The translations under genes and the position numbers were made by a program. Shown here piece by piece: positions 18,404-26,903 of a stretch of 64,000 bases of DNA (the stretch's first letter is position 1; each line of letters begins with the position of its first letter). The stretch is from assembly GCF_000308675.1 (NCBI RefSeq), contig NZ_BAGE01000127.1:1-64000 (forward strand), given 5' to 3'. The notes below the pieces were generated by a model. That model worked only from the letters and a program-made list of their open reading frames with translations. It was not told the DNA's origin and did not search any database. This DNA is from Nocardia paucivorans NBRC 100373. Lineage in GTDB: Bacteria > Actinomycetota > Actinomycetes > Mycobacteriales > Mycobacteriaceae.

Positions 18404-18417
18404 TAGAACATGTTCTT
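18404..18417. promoter_or_regulatory. KstR-like palindromic box
   Basis: The palindrome AGAACATGTTCT (18405-18416) sits 35 bp before the second SnoaL-like gene. TAGAACATGTTCTT matches the KstR consensus TnnAACnnGTTnnA at all but the last base. KstR represses sterol catabolism in mycolic-acid actinomycetes, and NTF2-fold proteins occur in that regulon, so the position makes sense. Whether KstR binds here is inference. Confidence 0.5.
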
Positions 18418-18450
18418 GCCGTGTCGGGGTGTGCGTGCGAGTCTGATCCC

Positions 18451-18933
18451 ATGGACCTCGTGGCACTCGAAACCATCCGCCGCCTCAAGTACCGGTACTT
18501 CCGGACCTTGGACCTGAAACAGTGGGACGAATTCGCCGATACCCTCACCGTCGACGTCGACGGGCGTTACGGCACCCATGCGATGGGGGAGCCGCTGATC
18601 TTCACCGGCCGCGAGGCGGTCGTCGATTTCATGCGCGGCAACCTCGGCCCGTCCATCGTCTCCACCCATGTGGCCAATCATCCGGAGATCACCGTCGACG
18701 GTGACACCGCCACCGGTAGCTGGCTGTTCGAGGACACGGTGATCGCCACCGAATACGGTGTGCTGATCCGTGGCGCCGGGTACTACACCGACCGCTACCG
18801 CCGCGATGCCGACGGGGTGTGGCGAATCGCCGCCACCGGTTACCAACGCATCTACGAATCCTCACAGTCCCTGTCGGACACCCCGAGTCATCGGCTGCTG
18901 TCGAATATGTGGGCGTCGAGCGAGCAGGTCTGA
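18451..18933 (+). CDS. SnoaL-like / NTF2-fold protein downstream of KstR-like box
   Basis: A 160-residue NTF2-fold protein: IRRLKYRYFRTLDLKQWDEF at the start, then AMGEPLIFTGREAVVDFM, STHVANHPEITVDGDTATG and the closing GAGYYTDRYRRDADGVWRIA strand pair. These look like the nuclear transport factor 2-like proteins annotated in steroid-degradation regulons; no substrate can be read from the sequence. It follows the first SnoaL-like gene by 131 bp with its own candidate operator, so it is probably expressed separately. Confidence 0.9.
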   Translation: MDLVALETIRRLKYRYFRTLDLKQWDEFADTLTVDVDGRYGTHAMGEPLIFTGREAVVDFMRGNLGPSIVSTHVANHPEITVDGDTATGSWLFEDTVIATEYGVLIRGAGYYTDRYRRDADGVWRIAATGYQRIYESSQSLSDTPSHRLLSNMWASSEQV

Positions 18934-18973
18934 GCCCCGCGAGATCCTTCGGGAGTCGGGGCGGCGCCCCACC

Positions 18974-18995
18974 GGTTCGGACAGCTGTCCGAACC
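18974..18995. promoter_or_regulatory. Perfect 22-bp palindrome
   Basis: Arms GGTTCGGACAG and CTGTCCGAACC meet with no spacer, 40 bp after the SnoaL-like stop and about 190 bp before the next start. A loop-free palindrome is more like a dimeric-regulator operator than a terminator. It may control the 19186-20693 gene pair. Confidence 0.55.
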
Positions 18996-19185
18996 ATATA
19001 TCGGACGAGGGTGTCGCCCCGTGCTCGCTTACAGTACGGTCACACCGGTATCCGAAGTGCTGCGGTGCCGGCAAACTGCGGGCAGGGTTCTGCATACCCG
19101 CCGAACACGGACGGGTACCGAGAACTCGATATGCCGGGGACCGGGTGATCCGGGCTGCCGGCAGGCAGCGATACACAGGAGCGGA

Positions 19186-19410
19186 ATGAGCGCCAAAACC
19201 GAACTCGTCCACGAACTGAACGGCCCCACGGCAGCCACCGAAATGCTCTCCGAAGCGGAAATGGCGGACCTGCTGTCGCTGTTCCGGGACGCGCAGCAGC
19301 GGGAGAAGCAACTGCTCATCGAGGCCGTCGACGGCATGATCCGGTTCTATCCCGGCCCGTTCAAGGCGATCACACGCAGGATCATGTTCGGGGATCTGCT
19401 CGAGAAATGA
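19186..19410 (+). CDS. Small helical protein, first gene of an unknown pair
   Basis: A 74-residue, strongly helical, acidic and basic protein (EAEMADLLSLFRDAQQREKQLL, then FYPGPFKAITRRIMFGDLLEK). It has no signal peptide or membrane segment and no family I recognise. AGGAGCGG lies just before ATG 19186. Its stop overlaps the next start in ATGA, so the two proteins are made together and probably act together. Confidence 0.8.
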   Translation: MSAKTELVHELNGPTAATEMLSEAEMADLLSLFRDAQQREKQLLIEAVDGMIRFYPGPFKAITRRIMFGDLLEK

Positions 19411-20693
19411 GCGATCTGGTCACGCACGCACAGCTGGTCCTGTTGGCGCGCACCCTACATGTGCCCGTCGAGCGGATCGCCTATCTGGAACGCCTCGGCG
19501 ACGAGCACCTGCACGAACTGGTGCAACGGTTTTCGGCGCGCATCTACGAATACCACGGCGAGATGTTCAAACGGATCGGTCGACTGATCCCGATCATTCC
19601 GCTGCGCATCTCGCTGCCGCTGGTCCAGCGGGTCGTGCCGCCGATGATGACCGGCCGCGCCGCCGGCGCGGTGGGCGTGGACTATCCGGATGCGGCCGCC
19701 GAAACGCTCACCATGCTCAAAACCGAATACGCCGCGGACTGCACGCCCTACGTCGACCCCCGGGCCCTCGGCGAACTGGGCGACATCATGGCATCCGATC
19801 CGCTGGTGGCGATCCTCAACGAGATACTGGCCCGCAAGGACTACGTCACGGCCGGTCCGTTCCTGGAATTCGCCTCACCGCGGTTGGTCGAGGCGATCGA
19901 GGCCGGGGTCCGGGACGATGTCGGCATCATATTCTCCGTCGCGAACGCCTACTCCGCGCCCGCGGTCAGCAGAATCCTGCGCCAACTGCTGGGCGGTCGG
20001 TTCCAGCGCATCCCACGCATGGTGCAGACCGTGCTCGAGGGGTCAACCGAACTGCAATACGCGGCGATATCGGTGTTCGGGCGCTGCGAACCGGATGTGA
20101 TCGCCGGCATCGGGGACATCATCTTCTCCGTCGGCACGCCCGAGGGCATCCGAGATTTCCTCGTGAACGTCATTCGAATGGGCGCCGTCGCCGAGGTGAT
20201 GACCTTCACCGGTCATCTGAGTTTGTCCGCGTTGGGCACGATGGCGATGAACCCGCTGTTCGCCGATACCGTCGTCTTCCCCGCCCTGGTGTCGGGGGTC
20301 GGCGCCCAGGATCGGGCGGATCCGTGGCGCGGGCTGCTCGCGCTGGCCGAGCGCTCCCCGGACCGGCAACAGCACATCGTCGAATTGATCTCCCGGCTGC
20401 CGGCCGAGTCCTTGACCGCCCTGCCCTCGATCGCCACCGAGGGCGATCTGTGGCAGTTGCTGTTACGCATCCTCGCCGCCGGCGCCCGGGAAAGCCAGTA
20501 CCGCATCGGTACGGTATGGGCGACCCTGTCCCCGGAGCGGCGGGCCGGGGTCCATCGCCGAATCGCCGAGCTCCGACTGGAACAGTCGCTGCCCGGGATC
20601 GTCGAACAGGTGCCGGAGGTCTCCGTGGAGGAGGTGTTCTACCAACGGCGTCGGCGGCTGCGGCACCGTTTCACCCCGGCCGACAGCTGGTGA
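19407..20693 (+). CDS. Unknown 428-residue helical protein, partner of the 74-residue protein
   Basis: A long, mostly helical cytosolic protein. An amphipathic hydrophobic stretch near residues 58-85 (IGRLIPIIPLRISLPLVQRV) could touch membrane. The middle holds repeated LLxL-like helices and GIGDIIFSVGTPEGIRDFL; the C-terminus is very basic (QRRRRLRHRF). I do not recognise a family. The ATGA overlap with the preceding small gene argues for a two-protein unit. A 22-bp palindrome lies upstream of the pair. Confidence 0.85.
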   Translation: MSDLVTHAQLVLLARTLHVPVERIAYLERLGDEHLHELVQRFSARIYEYHGEMFKRIGRLIPIIPLRISLPLVQRVVPPMMTGRAAGAVGVDYPDAAAETLTMLKTEYAADCTPYVDPRALGELGDIMASDPLVAILNEILARKDYVTAGPFLEFASPRLVEAIEAGVRDDVGIIFSVANAYSAPAVSRILRQLLGGRFQRIPRMVQTVLEGSTELQYAAISVFGRCEPDVIAGIGDIIFSVGTPEGIRDFLVNVIRMGAVAEVMTFTGHLSLSALGTMAMNPLFADTVVFPALVSGVGAQDRADPWRGLLALAERSPDRQQHIVELISRLPAESLTALPSIATEGDLWQLLLRILAAGARESQYRIGTVWATLSPERRAGVHRRIAELRLEQSLPGIVEQVPEVSVEEVFYQRRRRLRHRFTPADSW

Positions 20694-20901
20694 GCGCACG
20701 GAGACCGTGACATACCCGTCGTGGCTCGATTGGGTCGCTGTTCGGAATCGAATCCGCTGCGTCGGTGGTAGTCGTGGCCGGTGGCGGTAAGTATCGGGTG
20801 ACCATCGGTGCTATCCGATGTTCGGTTATCCGATATTCGTTCCGAGTGGACGCCCGCCGCCCGTCCCGGTGGTGCGCGTCCCGGTGAGGAGTCGGTACTC
20901 G

Positions 20902-21402
20902 ATGAGCAACAGGCTGTTCTTCGGTCGGATGGTTCGTACCGCGGTTCTCGCCGGTGTCGCGGTATCCGGATCGGTGCTTTCGATTCCCGCGGCGGCGGAC
21001 CCGTTGTGGCCGAACGGCCCCGATGTTCCGGGTGTTCCGGCGATCATCCCGACGGTCGCGCCGTGCTCGTCCGCGGCCCGCGCCTGTATGCGCCTGGGCA
21101 CGAACGAGCTGTGGCTGCTCGACGGTGGAAAAGTGGTTTACGGCCCGACCCCGGTCTCGCACGGTATGCCCGGCTACGAAACCCCGCCCGGGGTGTTCCG
21201 CGTCTCGTTCAAGCGGCCGTATCACTGGAGCACCATGCACCACGCTCCCATGCACTACGCCGTGTTCTTCAACGGTGATATCGCATTCCACGTGGGACCG
21301 GTCGAACACAAATCGCACGGCTGCGTGCGGATGACACAGGAGGGTGCGATCGCGCTCTACCATCATCTCGAACCCGGAGACGTGGTGGAGGTCGTTCCGT
21401 AG
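20902..21402 (+). CDS. Secreted L,D-transpeptidase (YkuD domain)
   Basis: A 166-residue protein with an N-terminal signal peptide (MVRTAVLAGVAVSGSVLSIPAAADP). A YkuD domain from about residue 65 contains the catalytic SHGCVRM motif with Cys141 and an upstream histidine-bearing FNGDIAFHVGP strand. It is expected to form 3-3 peptidoglycan cross-links or a related transfer outside the membrane. It is a minimal version without the Ig-like domains of the large mycobacterial enzymes. GTGAGGA lies about 11 nt before ATG 20902. Confidence 0.9.
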   Translation: MSNRLFFGRMVRTAVLAGVAVSGSVLSIPAAADPLWPNGPDVPGVPAIIPTVAPCSSAARACMRLGTNELWLLDGGKVVYGPTPVSHGMPGYETPPGVFRVSFKRPYHWSTMHHAPMHYAVFFNGDIAFHVGPVEHKSHGCVRMTQEGAIALYHHLEPGDVVEVVP

Positions 21403-21482
21403 CCACCGCTTCCGGTGCGGCCGAGCAATAGCCGGGGTCCCAGTGGTCGAGCGCGTGTGTGGACTCCGTACGCTCCCGGAGT

Positions 21483-21560
21483 ATGTGGATCATCGTAGTG
21501 GTAGGTCTGGTCAGTGCCGTTATCATCGCGGTCGGTTTCTCCCTCGGGTTCCCCGACTGA
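21483..21560 (+). CDS. Possible 25-residue single-span membrane peptide
   Basis: The frame encodes one continuous hydrophobic helix (MWIIVVVGLVSAVIIAVGF, then SLGFPD). It lies in the 170 bp between two convergent genes. A GGAG is present but only one base before the ATG, so initiation is doubtful. The unusual hydrophobicity is the only support. Confidence 0.3.
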   Translation: MWIIVVVGLVSAVIIAVGFSLGFPD

Positions 21561-21572
21561 GCCGACCCGCTG

Positions 21573-21818
21573 TCACTCGGTGGGCTCGGACCCGTCCGGG
21601 GCGGATGCCGCGGGCGGGTCCGGGACCGGACGCAGTCGTACCCACACCGCGAAGGTCACAGCAACGACGATCATTCCCACGCCCGCCCACAGGTTGGCGT
21701 TCACACCGCCGGTCTCACCATCCCGCGCGGCGGGGTTGTCGACCAGACCTACGATCACCAGGATCACGCCGTAGCACGTCAGCAGCACGCCGATAACGGT
21801 CCGGATGTCAAAGAGCAC
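21573..21818 (-). CDS. Small two-span membrane protein, symporter partner
   Basis: An 81-residue protein with two membrane helices (VIGVLLTCYGVILVIVGLV and LWAGVGMIVVAVTFAVWV) and a Pro/Asp-rich cytosolic tail. It starts 9 bp after the symporter stop with GGAG upstream, so the two are one operon. Such small proteins regularly accompany SSS-family symporters in actinomycetes and are thought to be accessory subunits; that role is inferred from context. Confidence 0.82.
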   Translation of the reverse strand: MLFDIRTVIGVLLTCYGVILVIVGLVDNPAARDGETGGVNANLWAGVGMIVVAVTFAVWVRLRPVPDPPAASAPDGSEPTE

Positions 21819-21827
21819 GGTGATCTC

Positions 21828-23570
21828 CTATCCCGTGGCGATATTGAGGGCGATGACCACGATCGCTGCGATGGCCGCGAGCGGAATCGGTCGCCGATAC
21901 CAGGGCAGTGTCGCGGCCTCGGGATCGATGCGTTGTTCGCGCGGGGTCTGCGAGTAGACGAGGCCGACGAGTTCGGTGGCGGGTTTGGGGGTGGTCCCCG
22001 CCGTAACGGTGACGCTGACCACGATATCCACTACGAATGCTGTGCCGGCGGCCACGAAACTGGCGCCCTGACCGGACAAATGGAATGCTTCCATTTCGTG
22101 CAGGACGAATACCACCACGGCCGAGCCGGTTCCGGCGACGAGGCCGGACCAACCGGCAGCCGGCGTCATCCGCTTCCAGAACATGCCAAGGATGAAGGTG
22201 GCGAACAGCGGCGCGTTGAAGAAGCTGAACAGGGTTTGCAGGTAATCCATGATGTTGCCGAACCCGCTCGCGATGAACGCCGTGAAGATGGCCGCGACCG
22301 TGGCGCCGACGGTGGCGAGCCGACCGACCCGCACATAGTAGCCGTCCGGCCGGTCCCGGACGACGTACTGCTGCCACAGGTCGAAGCCGAACACGGTGTT
22401 GAAGGCGGAGATATTGGCCGCCATACCGGCCATGAACGCGGCCAGCAGCCCCGCCAGCCCCACGCCGAGCAGCCCGTTGGGCAGCACATCTTTCATGAGA
22501 TACAGCAGCGCATGGTTGTAGGTGACGTCGCTGTCGATATCCGGGTTCGCGGTCACCGCCCGTTTGTACTCGGCCATCTGCGGCACCAGCACCGCGCTGA
22601 TCATGCCCGGCACGACCACGATCAGCGGGATCAGCATCTTCGGATACGCGCCGATTATCGGCGTGCACCGGGCGGCGGCCATGGAATGCGTGGCCAGTGC
22701 TCGCTGTACTTCCACGAAGTTGGTGGTCCAGTAGCCGAACGACAGCACGAATCCCAGCCCCACCGTGATACCGAGCACGGACAGGAAATCGTCGGCGAAT
22801 CCGCTGAGCGCGTTACCGGGCCAGGAATCCAACTGCGCCGCACCGCCCGGTGAGGCGATGACCCGTTCGCGCAGACCGGACCAACCGCCGACGCGGTGCA
22901 GGCCGACCAGGGTGAGCGGTAGCAGTGCGGCGACGATCACGAAGAACTGCAGGACCTCGTTGTAGATGGCCGCGGACAGTCCGCCGAGGGTGATGTAGGA
23001 CAGCACGATCATCGCGGCGACGACCACCGACACCCACAGCGGCCACCCCAACAGCACATTCACGATGGAACCCAGCAGATACAGGTTCACCCCGGCAATG
23101 AGGATCTGCGCGACGGCGAAGCTCAGCGCATTCACCAGATGCGCTCCGGTGCCGAACCGGAGCCGCATGAACTCCGGCACACTGCGCACCTTCGAACCGT
23201 AGTAGAACGGCATCATCACCACGCCGAGGAACAGCATGGCCGGTACCGCGCCGATCCAGAAGTAGTGGAAGGCGGGGAAACCGTATTCGGCGCCATTGGC
23301 CGACATCCCTATGATCTCGACCGCGCCGAGGTTGGCCGAGATGAAGGCGAGTCCGGTCACCCAGGCGGGTAGGGAACGGCCGGACAAGAAGAAGTCGATA
23401 CTCGACGAGCTCTTTCGGCGGGCGAGGAAGCCGACGCCGAGCACGAAGACGAAATACAGTGCGATCAGGGCGTAGTCGACGGGTCGGGCGTTCAGTCGCA
23501 GTACCTCGCTCTCGGCGAGGACCATGGGACCCTCGGCGAGAACGAGGGGAACGGATGGCGGCTGCGGCAT
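21828..23570 (-). CDS. Sodium:solute symporter (SSS family)
   Basis: A 580-residue integral membrane transporter with about 13 helices. It shows the SSS hallmarks: FFLSGRSLPAWVTGLAFISANLGAVE is spread over the first helix pair, then FWIGAVPAMLFLGVVMMPFYY and the SGLT-type GLSAAIYNEVLQFFVI segment. It should couple sodium inflow to uptake of a small solute, which cannot be told from sequence. GGAGG lies 9 nt before ATG 23570. The 81-residue partner follows directly. The gene is divergent from the NERD-like gene, and an inverted repeat lies between them. Confidence 0.92.
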   Translation of the reverse strand: MPQPPSVPLVLAEGPMVLAESEVLRLNARPVDYALIALYFVFVLGVGFLARRKSSSSIDFFLSGRSLPAWVTGLAFISANLGAVEIIGMSANGAEYGFPAFHYFWIGAVPAMLFLGVVMMPFYYGSKVRSVPEFMRLRFGTGAHLVNALSFAVAQILIAGVNLYLLGSIVNVLLGWPLWVSVVVAAMIVLSYITLGGLSAAIYNEVLQFFVIVAALLPLTLVGLHRVGGWSGLRERVIASPGGAAQLDSWPGNALSGFADDFLSVLGITVGLGFVLSFGYWTTNFVEVQRALATHSMAAARCTPIIGAYPKMLIPLIVVVPGMISAVLVPQMAEYKRAVTANPDIDSDVTYNHALLYLMKDVLPNGLLGVGLAGLLAAFMAGMAANISAFNTVFGFDLWQQYVVRDRPDGYYVRVGRLATVGATVAAIFTAFIASGFGNIMDYLQTLFSFFNAPLFATFILGMFWKRMTPAAGWSGLVAGTGSAVVVFVLHEMEAFHLSGQGASFVAAGTAFVVDIVVSVTVTAGTTPKPATELVGLVYSQTPREQRIDPEAATLPWYRRPIPLAAIAAIVVIALNIATG

Positions 23571-23777
23571 AGGGTGCTCCTCCCGAAGCGGCCACGAACC
23601 CGCGGAGCGGCGAAGCGGTCCCAGGGGGTTCCGGTGCGCAGAATTTACCCCGCCGCGCCGAATGACATGCGGGTTTCGCTCGATTCCGGTGTGTCCGTGC
23701 CCTGGACGTGAGCAGGTGGTCGTGCACCACGCGCATCGTTGCTACCATTGATCGGGGCGCATCCGATCCTGTTGGGC

Positions 23778-23808
23778 GCCAGGGTATTTCGATAAACATC
23801 CCTGGCGT
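23778..23808. promoter_or_regulatory. Inverted repeat in the divergent region
   Basis: CGCCAGGG and CCCTGGCG are perfect 8-bp arms around a 15-nt A+T-rich spacer, located 46 bp before the GTG of the NERD-like gene and about 210 bp from the symporter start. It could be an operator or a leader hairpin. Confidence 0.4.
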
Positions 23809-23853
23809 CCCGCTGGCGTGCGCGGATTGTCGGGGTCGTGCCGAGGAGTCGCC

Positions 23854-25932
23854 GTGATCATACGCGTGCCTGACACGGAGACATTGTCCGGTGTCGAGAA
23901 ATTCGTCCACAGATTGGTGACCGAATTGGGTCTCGGCTCCGCCCGAGCGGGCGGTGTGGCGGTTTTCGACTGTCCCATACCCCGACCACGCCGTGGCCGC
24001 TCCGCCACTTCGACCGCCGACCTGGTGATCTGGACCCCGCACGGCTGTACGGTGGTCGTGATCAGGGGGTTCGGTTCGGTACAGCACGGGCCGCTGGAGA
24101 TCCGCGATACCGGACGATGGCTGGTGGGTGACCGGCCCGCCGATCTGGCGGTGTCGAAATCCGCGCCGAATCCGCTGATACAGGCCCATAAACAGGCCGC
24201 GGAATTGCGGAACTGCTTCCGGCCGCACGGCCTGGACGACGAGATCGACATCCTGGTCGTGCTCGTGCCCAAAACCGGTTCCCGAATCACCTGGAACGAG
24301 ATGAGCCCGGGACCCGGCAGCGATATCGTCCTGGTCCGCATCGGACAGTCCACCGCGCTGACGGAGTATTTCCGGCGTCCCCGGACCGGCCCGGTGCGGT
24401 GGCGGGCCGAAGATGTGATCAGGGCCTTCGAGATACTCGACCTCGACGAACACCTTCCTGCCCCGGAAGAACTGGTGGTCGAGGGCTTTCCCACATCGAT
24501 GCCGGTGTGGGCTCCCGTCCCGGATGTCGAGGGCGCCCCGGCGGTGGACGTCGGCGCCCCGGAACCGGCGTGGGCGGTCGCGGGTGGAGCCGGTGCGGCG
24601 TCTCCTGTCGTCCCGGCCCCGAGCGACGTCGCGTCGCCGGACGTCCCTGGAGAGGCGGAGCCCTCCGCGATGGGGGAAGCCGATGCGATGTGGGCGAACA
24701 CCGAGGACGAAGCGAGAGGGGTGACCCGTGTCGAACGGTTGGACCTGTCGCCGGCGCCCGAGGGCGGCGGTCGCAGTCCGTCCGGGTCGACGGATGCGGT
24801 TTCCGAGGTGGATGGATCCGGCGCCGTAACGGTGGCCGGGAATACCGCTCCCGCGGCGGAGGAACCGCCCGCGCTCGTGGGCGGAACGGAGCTCGAACCC
24901 GGTACCGGTCGGCCCGGTCCGGCCGCTGCGTCAACGGTCGTCGACCGCAACCCTGGACCGTCCCGCCCCGGCGAGGACCGGCTCCCGCACCCGGCCCCGA
25001 CCGCGGAACCACGAGAGGCGGCTCCCGTCCCCGAACCCGTCGCGTCGGCTTCCGGACGGCGGAGCGGCGCCGTCGAGAGCGTCTCGGCCGCCGCCTCCAC
25101 CCTCGTCGCCGAGGCGGGGGAGTGGTTCGGATCCGTCCGCTCGACCGTGGTCGGCCTCGGTCGGCGTCCGGAACCGAAGGATGGTACGGACCGGGCGGAG
25201 CCGTACGTCGCCGATCCTCCCGATACCCCGGCCCCTGCGTCGGCCTACGCCCCACCGTCCGTCGCCGTATCCGAGACCGACCGATATCGGGAGAGCCCGC
25301 TCGACCGGGCCGCCGAGTGGCCGGTGATCGGAGTGGCGCTGCGTCGCCCGGTCGCTCTGTTGACGGCCGGCGCGCTGGTTGTGGTGGCGCTGGTGGCCTC
25401 CGCATTCGCGGCATCCGGAATCGCCCGGTTCGATATCGAGGAGTACGAGCGGATGTGTGCGGAGCCACGTGGGTTCACCACCGCCGCCGCCTACACCTCG
25501 ACGGGACCGAGTCCGGTGTATCTCGCGGGAGATCTGCGGTCGACCGGTATCGGCGGTTCGCCGGTGTGGGGGCCAGAGGAGCCGGCGTCCGTGCAGCTCA
25601 TCGCCTGCCTGTCCGCGACGCGCACCGGAACGCTGGTTCGCACCTGCCAGTACGGGCCCATCGGCGGGAATCCCGTCGGACGCACCCTGAACCTGTTTCG
25701 CGCCGTTTATCGGGTGAGTGTCTACGAGGCTCGCACCGGACGCCTGCTCACCGGTGTCGAGCTCGACGGTGAACGGTTCTCCGCGGACCCGGCGTCCACC
25801 GAAACCGATATCTGCCGGGCCGCCGCGGACGCTCCCGACGACGATCTCCCCGGGCGCCGATACGGTCGTCCGTCGCAGCGGCAGATCCGGCAGGTGCTGG
25901 ATCCGCTGGTGCGCCCGGAGCGAGTCTCCTGA
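23854..25932 (+). CDS. Membrane protein with a degenerate NERD-like domain
   Basis: A 692-residue protein from GTG 23854 (GAGGAG 5 nt upstream). Residues 1-180 resemble the nuclease-related NERD fold: TSTADLVIWTPHGCTVVVIR, GFGSVQHGPLEI and NPLIQAHKQAAELRNCF. The acidic and Lys residues of the usual ExK site are replaced (VVVIRGFG), so nuclease activity is doubtful. A 250-residue Pro/Ala/Glu-rich linker follows, then one membrane helix near residue 510 (VALLTAGALVVVALVASAFA) and an outer domain of about 160 residues with several cysteines. It may span the membrane to sense or anchor something; the role is unknown. Confidence 0.85.
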   Translation: MIIRVPDTETLSGVEKFVHRLVTELGLGSARAGGVAVFDCPIPRPRRGRSATSTADLVIWTPHGCTVVVIRGFGSVQHGPLEIRDTGRWLVGDRPADLAVSKSAPNPLIQAHKQAAELRNCFRPHGLDDEIDILVVLVPKTGSRITWNEMSPGPGSDIVLVRIGQSTALTEYFRRPRTGPVRWRAEDVIRAFEILDLDEHLPAPEELVVEGFPTSMPVWAPVPDVEGAPAVDVGAPEPAWAVAGGAGAASPVVPAPSDVASPDVPGEAEPSAMGEADAMWANTEDEARGVTRVERLDLSPAPEGGGRSPSGSTDAVSEVDGSGAVTVAGNTAPAAEEPPALVGGTELEPGTGRPGPAAASTVVDRNPGPSRPGEDRLPHPAPTAEPREAAPVPEPVASASGRRSGAVESVSAAASTLVAEAGEWFGSVRSTVVGLGRRPEPKDGTDRAEPYVADPPDTPAPASAYAPPSVAVSETDRYRESPLDRAAEWPVIGVALRRPVALLTAGALVVVALVASAFAASGIARFDIEEYERMCAEPRGFTTAAAYTSTGPSPVYLAGDLRSTGIGGSPVWGPEEPASVQLIACLSATRTGTLVRTCQYGPIGGNPVGRTLNLFRAVYRVSVYEARTGRLLTGVELDGERFSADPASTETDICRAAADAPDDDLPGRRYGRPSQRQIRQVLDPLVRPERVS

Positions 25933-26019
25933 TTCGCCGGTGGACGTGCGGAGGCGGTCGACCGGATAGGGTCGATGAGCCGAACCGACGGCGTGGAGGC
26001 GACCGGCAGGAGGGACACA

Positions 26020-26769
26020 GTGAGCGCAGGGACGATCCTCATCACCGGGGCGAGTTCGGGACTGGGTGCGGAGATGGCCCGTCAGTTCGCGGTGCGCGGA
26101 TACGATCTCGCATTGTGTGCGCGGCGCACCGACCGGTTGGCCGAGCTCGCCGAGCAGATCGGTGCCGCCTCTCCCGGGGTTCGGGTGCGGGTGGCCGAAC
26201 TCGATGTCACCGACGACGACGCGGTGTTCCGGGTGTTCGACGAATTCGCTGCCGAATCGGGCCGTATCGACCGGGTGATCGTGAATGCCGGCCTGGGCAA
26301 GGGCACACCGCTCGGCACCGGTGGGTACCGCGCCAACCGGCAGACCACCATGACCAATTTCGTCGGGGCGCTGGCGCAGATGGAGGCGGCCATGCGACTG
26401 TTCCGCGCCCAGGGTGGGGGACATCTGGTGGTGGTCTCGTCGATGTCGGCGCTGCGCGGCTGGCCCAAGGCGATGACCACCTATGCCGCCACCAAGGCCG
26501 GGGTCGCGACCCTGGCCGAGGGGATCGCGGCGGAACGGGTTCCCGGTGTGGATGTGTCGATCGTCTACCCGGGGTATATCGAATCGGAGATGAACGAGCG
26601 TGCGAAACAGCGTCCCGTCTTCCTCGTCGACACCCCGACCGGTGTTCGGGCCATGGTCTCGGCCATCGAGAAGCGCAAGTTCAAGGCCTACGTTCCGTCG
26701 TGGCCCTGGGCGCTGGTGGCGCCGGCGCTGAAGATATTGCCCGCCGCGGTGATCCGCCGATTGGGATGA
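26020..26769 (+). CDS. Short-chain dehydrogenase/reductase
   Basis: About 249 residues. The cofactor motif TGASSGLG, the NAG motif (VNAGLGKG), catalytic Ser in VVSSMSAL and YAATKAG are all present. CARRTDR after the second strand suggests NADP(H). GTG 26020 is chosen because CAGGAGGGA lies 5 nt upstream; a GTG-free upstream ATG at 25975 has no such site. A hydrophobic C-terminal stretch (WPWALVAPALKILPAAVI) could bind membrane lipid, as in relatives acting on lipids or steroids. Substrate unknown. Confidence 0.92.
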   Translation: MSAGTILITGASSGLGAEMARQFAVRGYDLALCARRTDRLAELAEQIGAASPGVRVRVAELDVTDDDAVFRVFDEFAAESGRIDRVIVNAGLGKGTPLGTGGYRANRQTTMTNFVGALAQMEAAMRLFRAQGGGHLVVVSSMSALRGWPKAMTTYAATKAGVATLAEGIAAERVPGVDVSIVYPGYIESEMNERAKQRPVFLVDTPTGVRAMVSAIEKRKFKAYVPSWPWALVAPALKILPAAVIRRLG

Positions 26770-26903
26770 ACACCACCGGCGGGTTTTCCGTGGTGGTGGG
26801 AGGACGGACGATCGTCGCCGACCGGAAACGGTCACGCCGCAGCAACACCGGACCGGACCGAACAGCGAGTGCGGTCGAGCCGAGGCCGCCGGAGAGGAAC
26901 AGG

